Of a DNA stretch of 64,000 bases, positions 40,700-51,555 are shown in pieces. The stretch covers positions 1,178,001-1,242,000 of the forward strand of contig JARGXX010000098.1 in NCBI GenBank assembly GCA_030374765.1, given 5' to 3'. A model generated the notes under the pieces. It was not told the DNA's origin. It saw only the letters and a program-made list of their open reading frames with translations, and did no database searches. How positions within the stretch are numbered: position 1 is the stretch's first letter; each line of letters starts with the position of its first letter. The translations under genes and the position numbers were made by a program. The stretch is from Agarophyton chilense. Lineage: Eukaryota > Rhodophyta > Florideophyceae > Gracilariales > Gracilariaceae.

Positions 40700-43600
40700 G
40701 GAACGATTTTCAGACTTCTTTGGCAAGAGTGTGTGGACCACAACACATTTACAACAAGAACGACACGGCCTTTAACAATCTCTTGGCCGAAGCGAAGTAT
40801 GACGAATGTCCCTGCTGTCGTCGGAAGGTGTCAGGTCGCGAAACTCGTGTTCTGTTTTCTCAACGAACTCATAGTTTAGGGAAACAAGTTGTTATGGAAG
40901 AAACCTGTGTAGCTCTGCTGTGGCAAAGAGCCAAGGATTCACGCTCAACACACCCCTTGCAATATCACAGAAGTCATACCTCAGCAGGCAGTGAAAAGCG
41001 TTTACCTCCCGCCCTGAGATACGCAGACGGCATCGAGGAAGCTGCAAACTGCGCCTCACAAATTGTTAAGAACGCAGCACGAGTCTGTCAGAGATGTTAC
41101 ATGACTGTGAAAAGAAAGATTGGTGAGAAGTTCACCTTCAAACCGGACGGGTTTCCGGACGTGGCGATGTACGAAGTATGTACACATTACGATAATTTCT
41201 TTGTGGAGAACACAGTATCGGGAAGACAGTGCGACTCAAAGAAATGTACGACAAGTATACATGCTTGTTTAGTAATTCCTTTTCGAAGTTCAGCAGCCCA
41301 AAGAAGCCGCACGGACCGTCATCCAAGTCTTATCCAAAGCAACGGCCGAAAAATTACCGCACATTTTGCCGTATCGTGGCTTCCGTGTGCAAGATGTGTA
41401 TTTTTGTCGGTTGTCTAAGTTCTGAGGGACGAGGATCGCTCGCAGCATCTCTTGCAATAGTCAAGAGTTTTGTTAATGATGGCGTCGTCACTTCAATCGA
41501 AGAAAAGATGCAAATACCATCACCTGTTGCTATCCAAGGCCATTTGAGATTTTTATGCGGCCACTGCAAGACTAAGAATGTTGCATACACCAACGGGGAA
41601 TTTTCGTTGGAAGAAGAGATCAAGGTCGTACCGGTTTCGTCGTGGACACATATGTTTACCGCGGCGGAGTCACGTAGAGAGCGATTGATGCGGCGGCTCA
41701 TATTGAAGGAAGTGCAGGGTGACTTATGGAGGTTTCCAGTACCTCCTGTAAATCAGCTCAACGTCTCGCCGGTGGCTCTAGCTTCTCTTCCGAGGCATTC
41801 TTTTCGCAAACCTGTTCGCGTCCTAAGCCTTATCCAGTTCCAATGCTTCACACTTGATGCCTCCGCATTCAGACCACTGATCTGGGGTTTGTCGGCTGGT
41901 ATGGCAACGAGAGGAGGCAGTGCCCTTCTCGAGGTTTCAGATGAATTGGGTGCTGCAATCCGCCCCAACGTCATGAATCGTCATAAATATGCTTGGACGA
42001 AAGAAGCACAGTCGACGCCTTTTTCAGAGCGCATTAAGCAGGACAGCTATGTGGCTTTTGCTCACGACAACATCGACGCAGACCTACACCGGACGACAGT
42101 TTTCAAGGACACTCGCTCGAAACCCTTTCACTGGACGATTGCTGTAGCTCATAATCTTCTGTTCACTCGCCGATACGGACTAGTTTGCGACATACCTCAT
42201 TGACTGCAAGGTTTGAAAATGCTTCAGAGCTACTAAAACCGACAAGTAAGGAAAGCATCAGCATCAGAAATGCGAAAGCGTTTCTGTTTGGATGCATAGG
42301 AGTCTTTTCTGAGAATTTGTTGTCTCTTGACTCATCGAAAGGTGCAACTCTCAAGAACGTCGTGTCAACTTGCTTGGAGGGTCACGCCACGGGAACAGCT
42401 ACAGAAATCAATCATCTGCAATTTCTTGACCTGCCTTTGAACAGTTCTGCCACAACCGAGAAGGTACTAGAATGTTACCTGAATGCCTCTATGGCGCGCG
42501 CTACCGAGGACGAAGCGAGTCACGTTTTATGCATCACCGATTTCCCTCTATACTTACGCCTATGGCAAGCACTCTACGGTAACGTTCCTTCTGGACAAAG
42601 AAACTCAGAACTGGATGCTCTCGTTCCTGTCCCCAGTGGGATGCATTTCTTTACTTTGGGTCTTTGCGATGTTGCCAAAAGGCCCTGCTACCATGCCTTC
42701 ATAAGTTCACTCGGTCGTTGGTCTGGATTAACAGAAGGGGCATCTTCCCGGATTCTACAATGCAAGGATCCCAAAACCAATCTTTGAGTTTTCGTACAAG
42801 TGGCGAGTGCATGCGGTCGCGCGATAATCGACAGTTTGGTGCAAACAGAAGATCTCGTAGATGACCATCTGCCCCATTTTCGTGCTGGCGAATGCCGGCG
42901 GACTGTGCATGAAACAGCCGATTTGCTTCGAGCCTCTTCCAATACAACATCTGCGACAAGCGCGGAGGAAGAGCAACCGTTGATTGTTTCATTAGCGTTT
43001 GTGGAGAAGGAATTGCTTCGCACTGGCCACAAGATTTTGGTGGCTCTCGAGAAAAAAGCCTCGCGACATGTGGAAAACAACTTTCGACAATTCGATTTAG
43101 ATTTGTACACAGGTGTTCTAGTTCCTTTTCTCATGTGTCGCTACTTGTCAAGAGCCGGATAAGTAGAACTGCGTACAGCAATGGTGAAGATACTGGCTCC
43201 TGCCCTGTTTTGCACCGGCAAAGACCAATTACTACAAGGTCCTACTCTACTATGTTCGGGAGCTAGAATGCGTCCCGCCGCCGGTTCGCGAGGCCGTGTT
43301 GCAAGTAGACATGGCGACATCCAATTTATCTGAAATGAATCGCTTCGGAAACATTGAGCAAGATGAAGCCCTAGAGCAGGTAGGGGTGCTCAGCACAAAG
43401 CAAAATGCAAGGTACAAGAGCAGACAGTCTTTGCAGAAAAGCTTCTACACATCGGGAAAACTCGGGAAGGCATACAATACTCTACAAAGTTCCGTGTCAG
43501 CTCCGAAATCTGAAAAAGAATGGCTTAGGTCTGACTACGAAAAGAGTCTGTCAAAGGGGGCTTTCAAGATGTTTTATTTTCTTTGCGGCTCTCATGACAG

Positions 43601-44971
43601 AACTTCATTGTTAGGATCCGAACACTGCAGCCTTCCAGTGCTTACCAACTTCTTGATGTCTCCACCGCTAGTCGTGACCGCAGCGCAGCAAAAGAAGCTT
43701 CTCACAATGAGGCAAGCAGGGCGGGAAGCTATGGACAGAGTGGGGGTGCGCTTTGTCCCAGAGTTTCGGTCGAAGGCTTCACAGAGTGAGAAGAAGAAAG
43801 CCAACGATAAGAAAAAGGATGCTCTAGAATTTTTTAATGATCGATTCAAGCAACGCGAAGCTCAGGAGACCTCCATGCAGAAGGCCACTGTTGAAAAGCA
43901 GAAGAGGGCGAGGTCAGTAATCTCGATGTGGCGGGAGCGGTCTCTAGAGACCGCAAAGCTGGCAAAAGTTATAGCATCTTCCGCCGCCATACCAGACGAA
44001 AAGGGGGCAGCATTGTTGAGATTACATCTTTTCGACCAGCATCCAGACCTCGTAAGCTTGTACCCCGATGCGTTTCTGAATAATACCGGTGATGGTCCAC
44101 GACCCCCTCACAAGTCTACCTTCTGGACCAGGCTTCAGGATGCTTTGGGACACCACGGAACGTTTATTCAACTGGGTTACCCCTCTCTTTCCTACAGCCG
44201 TGACAACTCAGGAACCGATACGACCCAGTTGAAGGTTATTTACAGCATCGACTAAATGAATGCGATTCACATTCCTGTCGATTATGAAGACACTAGAACG
44301 ATACGGCAGCATGCGCAGAAGTGCGCCCTCACATTCATAAGCGGAGTGGTAATCACAACGGTAGACATTTGAAAAGGTTGGATCTCCATTGTGACGTACG
44401 TGAATGGGTTGTACCTCATAGAAAAGAGACGCAAATGTCAAGGGATTCATTGAGAAGTTCTGGAAGACTTCGGGCAGATGACGATGGCGAGGAGAGCGTA
44501 GGAAGCTTTCAGCTCACTGGGCAGCCGCAGAAGAACTGGGGAGAGGCGCTTTCAAACCTTGAGTTCAAAGAAAACCTAACTGCAGCGGTGGGAGCGCAAG
44601 CGATGATTGAAGCAGCAACTCTGCTAAAGACGTTGAAAAGCGGCCTGCTCGTGAAACTATCCGGTGTGAGATTGGTAGTGACAAAAAGAGCAAGGAATTG
44701 TTCTGATCCCGAACATTTAAGCGTCGTGATGACGACGACCACCGCTAGAAGGCCGCTAGCGGTAATCCTTCATAATAGTCCTGACGCTCAAGACGGGCAA
44801 TATGAGAGGTTTGAATGTGATCCTTCATGGGCCTGGGGCATTCGTTTCTGTATTCTTGAAACGACGGATTGTGTGCCGTCAAGCAAGGAAAATGTGATAG
44901 AGATCAGAAGACTTCCTTTTCTTGACTCTGAGCACGGTGAATCTGAGACTTGGATGAAGTACTTGATGTAA
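40700..44971 (+). mobile_element. Degraded multi-frame element with zinc ribbons and a transposase-like core, superfamily unknown
   Basis: A chain of plus-strand coding-like pieces changes frame several times. 40720-41270 carries paired cysteines (CPCC and CQRC). 41270-42203 continues in another frame with LCGHC and a conserved-looking YVAFAHDNIDADLH near 42046-42090. 42204-43162 shifts frame again with LVPVPSGMHFFTLG near 42620-42660 and a TGA at 42785. About 43200-44255 contains LFCTGKDQYYKVLLYYV, EQDEALEQVGV and a Lys-rich coiled region. A further 216-codon frame runs 44321-44971. The DNID, PSGMHFF and DEALEQ landmarks resemble, from memory, large transposase-like proteins of invertebrates and fungi (DUF6589-like). 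I cannot exclude a spliced gene, but the breaks lack good splice sites. Confidence 0.45.
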
Positions 44972-47037
44972 AAAGCTCTATCAACTGCCTTAAACAGGTG
45001 GGATGGCCAAGACGATGTACAAAACGATGAAAGGCCGCTCTGCGTACAAGATAGTATGGACTCAGACAACGTTGCCTTGGCGGCCCTCTCGCATATCCGC
45101 ACGCCGAGCACAAACCTTCAAACCTATGTGAAAGGGAGGGGAAGGTACTTCGACGTTGGAAACCTCAATGCATTTCTCTGGGAAGCACAGATAGATGTCC
45201 GTGCAACTGTTAGGCTTTATTGAATCTTTGAAAATGACTTCAATCATTCTTGCTCAGTAGCATCGACGTCCAAAATGATAACAACTTATCTACAGAACAA
45301 AAGAAGAATCAGAAATCTCAATACAGAAGATTCAGTGCAGTCACTATTTTATCTCACGATTCCCAGCCAGTCCAGGGCTGAAAACCACTCCCTCCTGAAA
45401 CACCATGCTTTCATGTCCCGTTCGCGGAAGGCAGCTGCAAGGGAAATAATTGTGTGTCGTCCAGCGGCGTTGCACATTTGCGATAGGCTCCCGCAGGACG
45501 AAGACTTGGCCTTGGTCTACGAAAGAGCGGTTGTCTTTAATTGTGATACCTACTGGGAAGAATCCCTGCAAAGAACATTAATCAACCTTCCGTGCAAGTA
45601 TGAGTTTGGGTACGCTGAACATGGCTCTTTTCTTTTATGTACGCCGCAGGCAATCCGGCACAGGAAATCAATTTTGTCTTCTTTCAGTGCCAGATGTTCC
45701 TGTTGAAGATCAAGTCAGATTACGAGGTGTTTCGAGGGCGGGCGGTGCTCATGTAGGAAGTCTGGGCGGAAGTGTGACGAACGGTGTTCTTTTTCGGAGA
45801 TGAAATGCCAAAATGCCGCAGTATCGCAGGGCCTTGGGGATCCCCATCTACTTAATACTGGCTCCTCTACGGCACTCCAGCTCACGGGGGCGTCAAACAC
45901 AGATGCTGCTTTTGAAGGGAATATCGAAGATCAAGCCCTTTCTGATGCAAGCATACCACATTCGTCAGAAGATAATCAAGGTGATACCAGAACTTTTGAA
46001 GCGGGGCTTGGGTCATTACAGGATCGTGAGACTAGTTCTGCTTTGGTGAGGATTCTGCAAAGTAGCAATAGCGGTTCGAATGGATGTATAAGTGAGCTTG
46101 ATAGCCTTGGCATCAATGGCTTCCATATAGAAGAGCCTGAGCGGTTGTGACAGCTTCGAGTCGTGTATCTATGTAAGAAATGAAGAAGGCGCTTTTCTGA
46201 ATAAAGTATATCGCGATAATTGCAGTAGTGGAGCAGTTCGCGTGGGCTCTTGAGTATCTCCATTGAAGGAATGTTTGTGCTCTAATAGTTGGATCATCGG
46301 AATAGAAGTCCCTAACCACCGTGTCGCGGACGAGAGCAGATACGGATGGTTATGAAGGAACTGTGGATGTGTTCCAGCGTTTTGCAAGTGTAGAGGTGTG
46401 AAGGAATGTTACGAACTACTTTCAAGCGTTGCAAAGATCCTATCTTGGCAATAATGGATGCATCGCAGAGCTTGTGATGTCGTGCAAATAAAGCAGGAGA
46501 GGCCACAAGTTGGAGGGGCTTAGCTCTCATCTTACGGCATCTTGATGCCTCTACGGCGCTTCATTGGAAAGCTGACTAACTCATCTCCTTCTGCATCAAG
46601 AGGGAGAGGAAAGCGTCTAAGCATGTGCCGCAGGAGATGGGCACGAAGTCCGAGGTGTTTCCCAAAGGAAGCGGAAGGTAGCGATATGATAAGTGCCCGA
46701 ATCCGGGCTTTGCCAAAATTCGCATGTTTTGTTACACTAGGGTTCTGTCTGGGCTTCACTTTGTAAAAGAAGACGTACAAACTGCACGGTTACACGTGGA
46801 TGAACGCTAGAATATTTTTAGTGATTATTTATTTTTTTGTTAGAATAGGGAATGCTTTAAAGTAAATCCGTCACTCCAGTGCACCTAAGTACCCTGGCTC
46901 GGCCGCCATTCTTAGCAGTAAACGGTAAGCACGCCTAAATTTCCGCCTTCGTCGTCTGGGCAGATCAACGAGTACTCCGAACGGTTTTACTACAGTTTTT
47001 CAAGCTGGTTTTTTTCTCTGCACATTTTTCAACATAG
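44972..47037. other. Repeat-derived region, nothing firmly assigned
   Basis: Several frames of 70-145 codons (for example 45275-45706 and 45800-46150, plus strand) could be further decayed parts of the element to the left, but they show no recognisable motif. The last 240 bases, T-rich and ending AACATAG before a primer-site-like sequence, may be an LTR; no second copy is in the window. Confidence 0.35.
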
Positions 47038-48991
47038 TTGGTGGCAACGATTGCTCATTCTTTCTGCCGCCAACCATTGCTTCAATGCGTACGCTTGTTA
47101 AACTCACACGCAACACTCAACCACTTGGTACAATCTTAAACTGTTAAGAACTATATCAAATTGGTCTCCCGACTTAAACGTAGTATTTACACCCGACCAA
47201 ATTACACAGAGTCATAAAATCAACTGGAGACTCCGAATCGATCAGAAATTGGCAATGGAACCATCCAGCGTACAACGGTACAGTTATGGCTAACAAAGAC
47301 CTCACTCCGTCCGTTTCCGGTCCTCCCCCACACGGAGTCCGTACGCGTTCTTCTGACACAACCGGTCCACCATACGAAAAGCATTTAACGTCCCCCCCGA
47401 GCGCTGCAGATCGTCCCCTTGTCGATGACCCGCTCGTGCAGCAAATATGCTTCGGAGCGTACTCCACCCGAGCGCTATGAGAGGAGCTCGAGCCTTATGT
47501 GCTCGCGCACTTCTGCACGGAAATTCGTGTCCCTGTACCCATGGCGATTGAGAAGTACCTAAACGACGGATTCCTGCCATTTTACGCAAGGATCTTCCGC
47601 CGCTTATCAAACAGGTGGTTCAGGAATTTCTCTCCGAATACCAGCAAGAGGGTACCAAACGGGACACTCAGGGCGGCAGCGTGGATGCCCTTCTGGCTGC
47701 CATCGAGTATCCACCCTTTTCCAAAGTTATTCCAAACCGAACCGATAGCGCACCCAAACGCGCCGATAGGATCCGACCAGATACGAGAAACCCGCAGATG
47801 GTCCATCTAACTGTCTACTTTCCGGCATTCTCACCCCAGGGAGATCCGCATAGATAGTACTATAGTTTCTCGGAAGATGAGAGGATCCACCGCGGCCGCC
47901 GCGGCAAGTAAGGGGAGCCCTCCAATTTGGATTGCAAAAACCGTATATGGAAGAACCGCAGACGCCACAAGAGGCACAATTCTTCCGACTGGGACTCGGA
48001 TTCAGGTCGGACTCTGTCTTCAGACGTAGATTTCAAGGTGGGCGGCGACGCCGATTCCCGAAGTCCCCCTTGTAGCATATCCGACCGGTATCGTTCCCGC
48101 TCGTGTAGGCCTGCGCCTACGCGCCTGAAGCCCTCGAATAAGCTGTTCGCCAAGGTGGCGCAATACCGTACTTACGATCTGTTTAATCTTTCGGATATAT
48201 ACAGCTTCAGCGTGGCTCGAAAGATCCCACGCTATCAGAAGAAGTTGCATGTCCAGGTGAAGGGACAATCTTTCTTTGGCTGAGACCCGATATCGGGTCT
48301 GAATTTCCTTCGGTGGTCTAAGACCGCATTCAAGCAAAACGAACACACCAAAGCGGCAGCACTTTGTTGCTTCCAGTTTTTCCGTACCGGTCCGGCGCAT
48401 GCGCTCGTGCAGTCCCGGGTCTGGGGAGTATCATATGCTGTGGAATTGCAGCTCGGCGAGTCCCTCCACATCTTTGCGGAAGGAGTCAACTCTTGGTTGA
48501 CTACGTACGCGACGGAAGAGATCATTGCCGATTCGTACGCCGAAGTCACATTTTATTTTCCGTCGCCGATTATGTCCGAAACGGAATATCTCCAGAAACT
48601 GTGGAAAAAGGCACTCCGGAGCGGCAATGTCTTTTCCGATCGGCGTTTGAAGTCCATGTTCATCGAAGGGCTTCTTCCCGCGATACGGTCTAAGGTGCAT
48701 AATGTCCTCACGACAGATCTCGCTGTCCTTTACGACGCACTCGTGCGATACGCAGAGTGGTATGGAGATTTCGACCGTGCGCCATGGCAACAGTCCGTTC
48801 GGGTCGACCCAACCAAAACAATTGCTCTGCCCTCCACCCGTAGATCAGTTTTGAGCGTTGAAAGTCCTTCCGACGCGATCTACAGCGATTTGGATAACGA
48901 CGAGCACGTGTCGCCTTTACGAAGACACACAAAAAACACGTATCCAACTCCAGCTTTAACGCTAGGCTACATGAAGGCAAAACATCTGTAG
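47038..48991 (+). mobile_element. Decayed LTR-retrotransposon 5' part (primer-site-like sequence plus gag)
   Basis: TTGGTGGCAACGA at 47038-47050 looks like a tRNA primer-binding site just after an LTR end. A Gag-like protein then starts at ATG 47286 and can be followed to 48991 through stops at 47478-47480, about 47855 and 48281-48283 and a frame change near 47600. The basic/acidic charge blocks, a Gag-like AALCCFQFFRTGPAHALV segment and a helical capsid-like stretch (EYLQKLWKKALRSGNVFSD, FIEGLLPAIRSKVHNVL, ALVRYAEWYG) support gag. No protease or pol follows, so the element is truncated or interrupted. Family (Ty3 or other) is uncertain. Confidence 0.55.
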
Positions 48992-50853
48992 ATGGATCTG
49001 AAGACTCTAAGGAAGACTCCTCTTTGATCAGTTGGAGGGAGGAAACTTGGGTTGCACGTCAGAGATCTCGTCCTAGAAATTCGAAAGCAGCTGTTTCTGG
49101 TTCCAGTGCCCCTCGCCCTAAGAAGCTGCGACAGACTTAGTGCTCTTCATGCCTTTTTTGTAAATGGAATGTTCCCAATCCAAGCATATCTATCCTATTG
49201 TAAGTTCATTCCCATTTCCTTGCTTACGCGTGCTCTCCTTCCTGACCCTTCAAACTGATATTTTTATCTATCATTTTGAAAAGCACATTAGGCTGAAAAA
49301 CATCTCACCTCGAAACGCATTCAAAATAAGGTTACATTAAGTTCTTTGCTGCTGCAACTATTATTAGAACTTCATAAGCCGCACCAAACTAACCAACTAT
49401 CGTTCTTTCATTTCAATGTGGAAGGACTATCGATGAACTTTGGGTTACCCATCACGTACGTATTTATTACCATAGTTTGCTCAAAAAGAACTATTTCTGA
49501 TGTTTATGACCCGGTTTGTGGTGTGAGAAAGAGGTGTAGATGTTCATTGCTTGATTGCACGAGGTTGGATTCAACATGCGATATAGTTTTGATCATACAA
49601 AGTCGATTTCTCGTTTAAGCATGAACGATCGCCATTTCTGAGGCAAAGGTCATCTCGATATGGGTGATGTCAAAGACCATTCTCTTAATATGAGGTGGGA
49701 TAAGATCAGGCTTTTCCTGAACATTTCGAGTAAACAATGATCAAAATCAGATAAATAAGTGGTGAGAAATATCTCTTCTATGGGATAGTTGATTGACCTT
49801 CAAAGGTCACAATTTGGGGTTCTATTTGTGCAAAAAATGAAGACACAGGCGGCCATATTTAGAACCGAATTTGTCTTGATTGTGAAAAAGATGTCTTATT
49901 TTGACACAAAACAGAACAGAAAATGGACGCGGATCGCACGAATTTCCAGTCATATGCGGCCGTGTGTCGGCTCAATGTAGCCCAATTATGGCCTTTTCGA
50001 ATACATTCTTGGACTAATGAAGTACGTTCATGAAGTCTACTTTTCGGCCACACTTGGTGCAGCGTCCGTTCTACAATAGTTGGCCATATTTCGGCATATG
50101 TTAAAAGGCATATTTTAGGCCATGTTTTGGAAAATATATGCCCCGATGTATTAAAAAGAAAGGTCTAATTACGGATTTATTACGGCCACATTTTGGCCAT
50201 TCATGCTGCACACTGGGCTACTTGTAGTATCCGCTCTTTCAGAAAGAGCAAACAACTAGGAAAGAGTTCGGACTACCGATGTGGTGCTTTCGGTTAAGAG
50301 AAAAGGGGTGGTAGAGATACAACACTCGAGAGCTGGAAGTGGGTTGTAAGGCCAATACTCGCCAGTGAGAGTGAACAGTACAATGTATAAGGCGGTTAAG
50401 ACGTATTAAGCGAGACGGCTCGAGAAGTGGTTATGGGCTGGCTGACTCTCTATTATAGCTCGTCTGGATCTCTGGTAAAAGATTCCTAGGCATCGAACAG
50501 AAGGGTCATGATACCCATATTGTCTCCTGTACTTGGAGTTGGAGCTTACCTCTGATACCTCATATGCTTTGTATCAGGCTGAGGTTCCAAATAATACGTA
50601 AATATATTACAGAGTTGTCAGCCATTTAGCCATACCACTATATGCGTATCGTCTGTAATTGACTTATAGCTATAAAGGGTAGGAAAGACTGACACGTGGA
50701 TCGCCACTAAATGTGCGGTCGTCAATATGGCATTCCTCTAATAAGGTTCGCAAATGCGCGCGACGTGGCCAAACACTCCACCCGTGCCAACAAATGTTCC
50801 ACTAATTTATCCAGCCTCTAGGCATCTTCTGCGGGACGCCGCGTCATATCATT
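48992..50853. other. AT-rich non-coding stretch with degenerate GGCCA-type repeat
   Basis: No frame with family motifs. Between 49852 and 50205 a degenerate GGCCA(T/C)ATTTTGG-like word recurs at least seven times with spacings near 30, 60 or 100 bases. Further right, near 50552-50587, an imperfect inverted repeat CCTC..GATAC / GTATC..GAGG can fold. Confidence 0.45.
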
Positions 50854-51555
50854 TTAATGACCATACTTGTCATTTATGAGGTCAAACCTCGACTTTGCGA
50901 TAAAATATCCCATCGGTTCGGCCCACTCGAGAGAATAATACAAAGCCCTGCTAAACTCTTTGTAATGTTTCAGCAGAGTGGTCTCAATTAATCTCAGTGA
51001 GTCATCGAGAGTGTCTGCGGCACACCCGTATGCGAAATATCGAAGAGTAGGTACTTTTTTTTGTAGAAAAGAAGCCACAAACTTGTCTGTACAATCCAGT
51101 CGCAGCTCTGCCAATAGTTATGGGCTCCCGCTAATCACGGGACTGGATTCTCTATTGAAAGTGGACTTTGGCATTCTCAACCGTCTTTCGAAATGTGCAG
51201 AGTAGATCGGCTCAAATTCATTCCAGGCATCATTTCTTTCACTTTCTATATTCCAAAATTGGTCTGGCATTATCCGTCTGTACCTTACAGCCAAGTAACG
51301 ATTGATTTTGGTCATTATTCTAGGGCTAGATCCACCAGCGCCTTCTTCCTGTAATGAAGTTGCGAGAGCCACCATTTCCTTATGCAGCCACACTGCTACA
51401 GTGATATCGATGTCGCTTTCGAAGAAATTTTGTGCAGTGTCCACAAGATACATGGGTTCAAAAACGTGTAGGTTATTCAAATTTGGATGTCCCACCGCAC
51501 CATCCAGATGTAGAAAATAGATGATCGAGAGATTTAGGTTTTCTTTCCAGTGCAT
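50854..51555 (-). mobile_element. PIF/Harbinger-like transposase fragment
   Basis: Reading leftward from ATG 51555, the frame contains NDAWNEFEPIYSAHFERRLR and MPKSTFNRE, then a single stop at 51118-51120, then in the same frame KVPTLRYFAYGCAADTLDD and LRLIETTLLKHYKEF. The pair 'F-x-x-x-(L/F)RM-P-x-x-T-F' and 'LRxxAYGxAADxxD' is characteristic of Harbinger-type (ALP1/DDE_Tnp_4) transposases before the catalytic core. The catalytic D,D,E part is not found to the left, so this is a truncated, dead copy. Confidence 0.6.
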
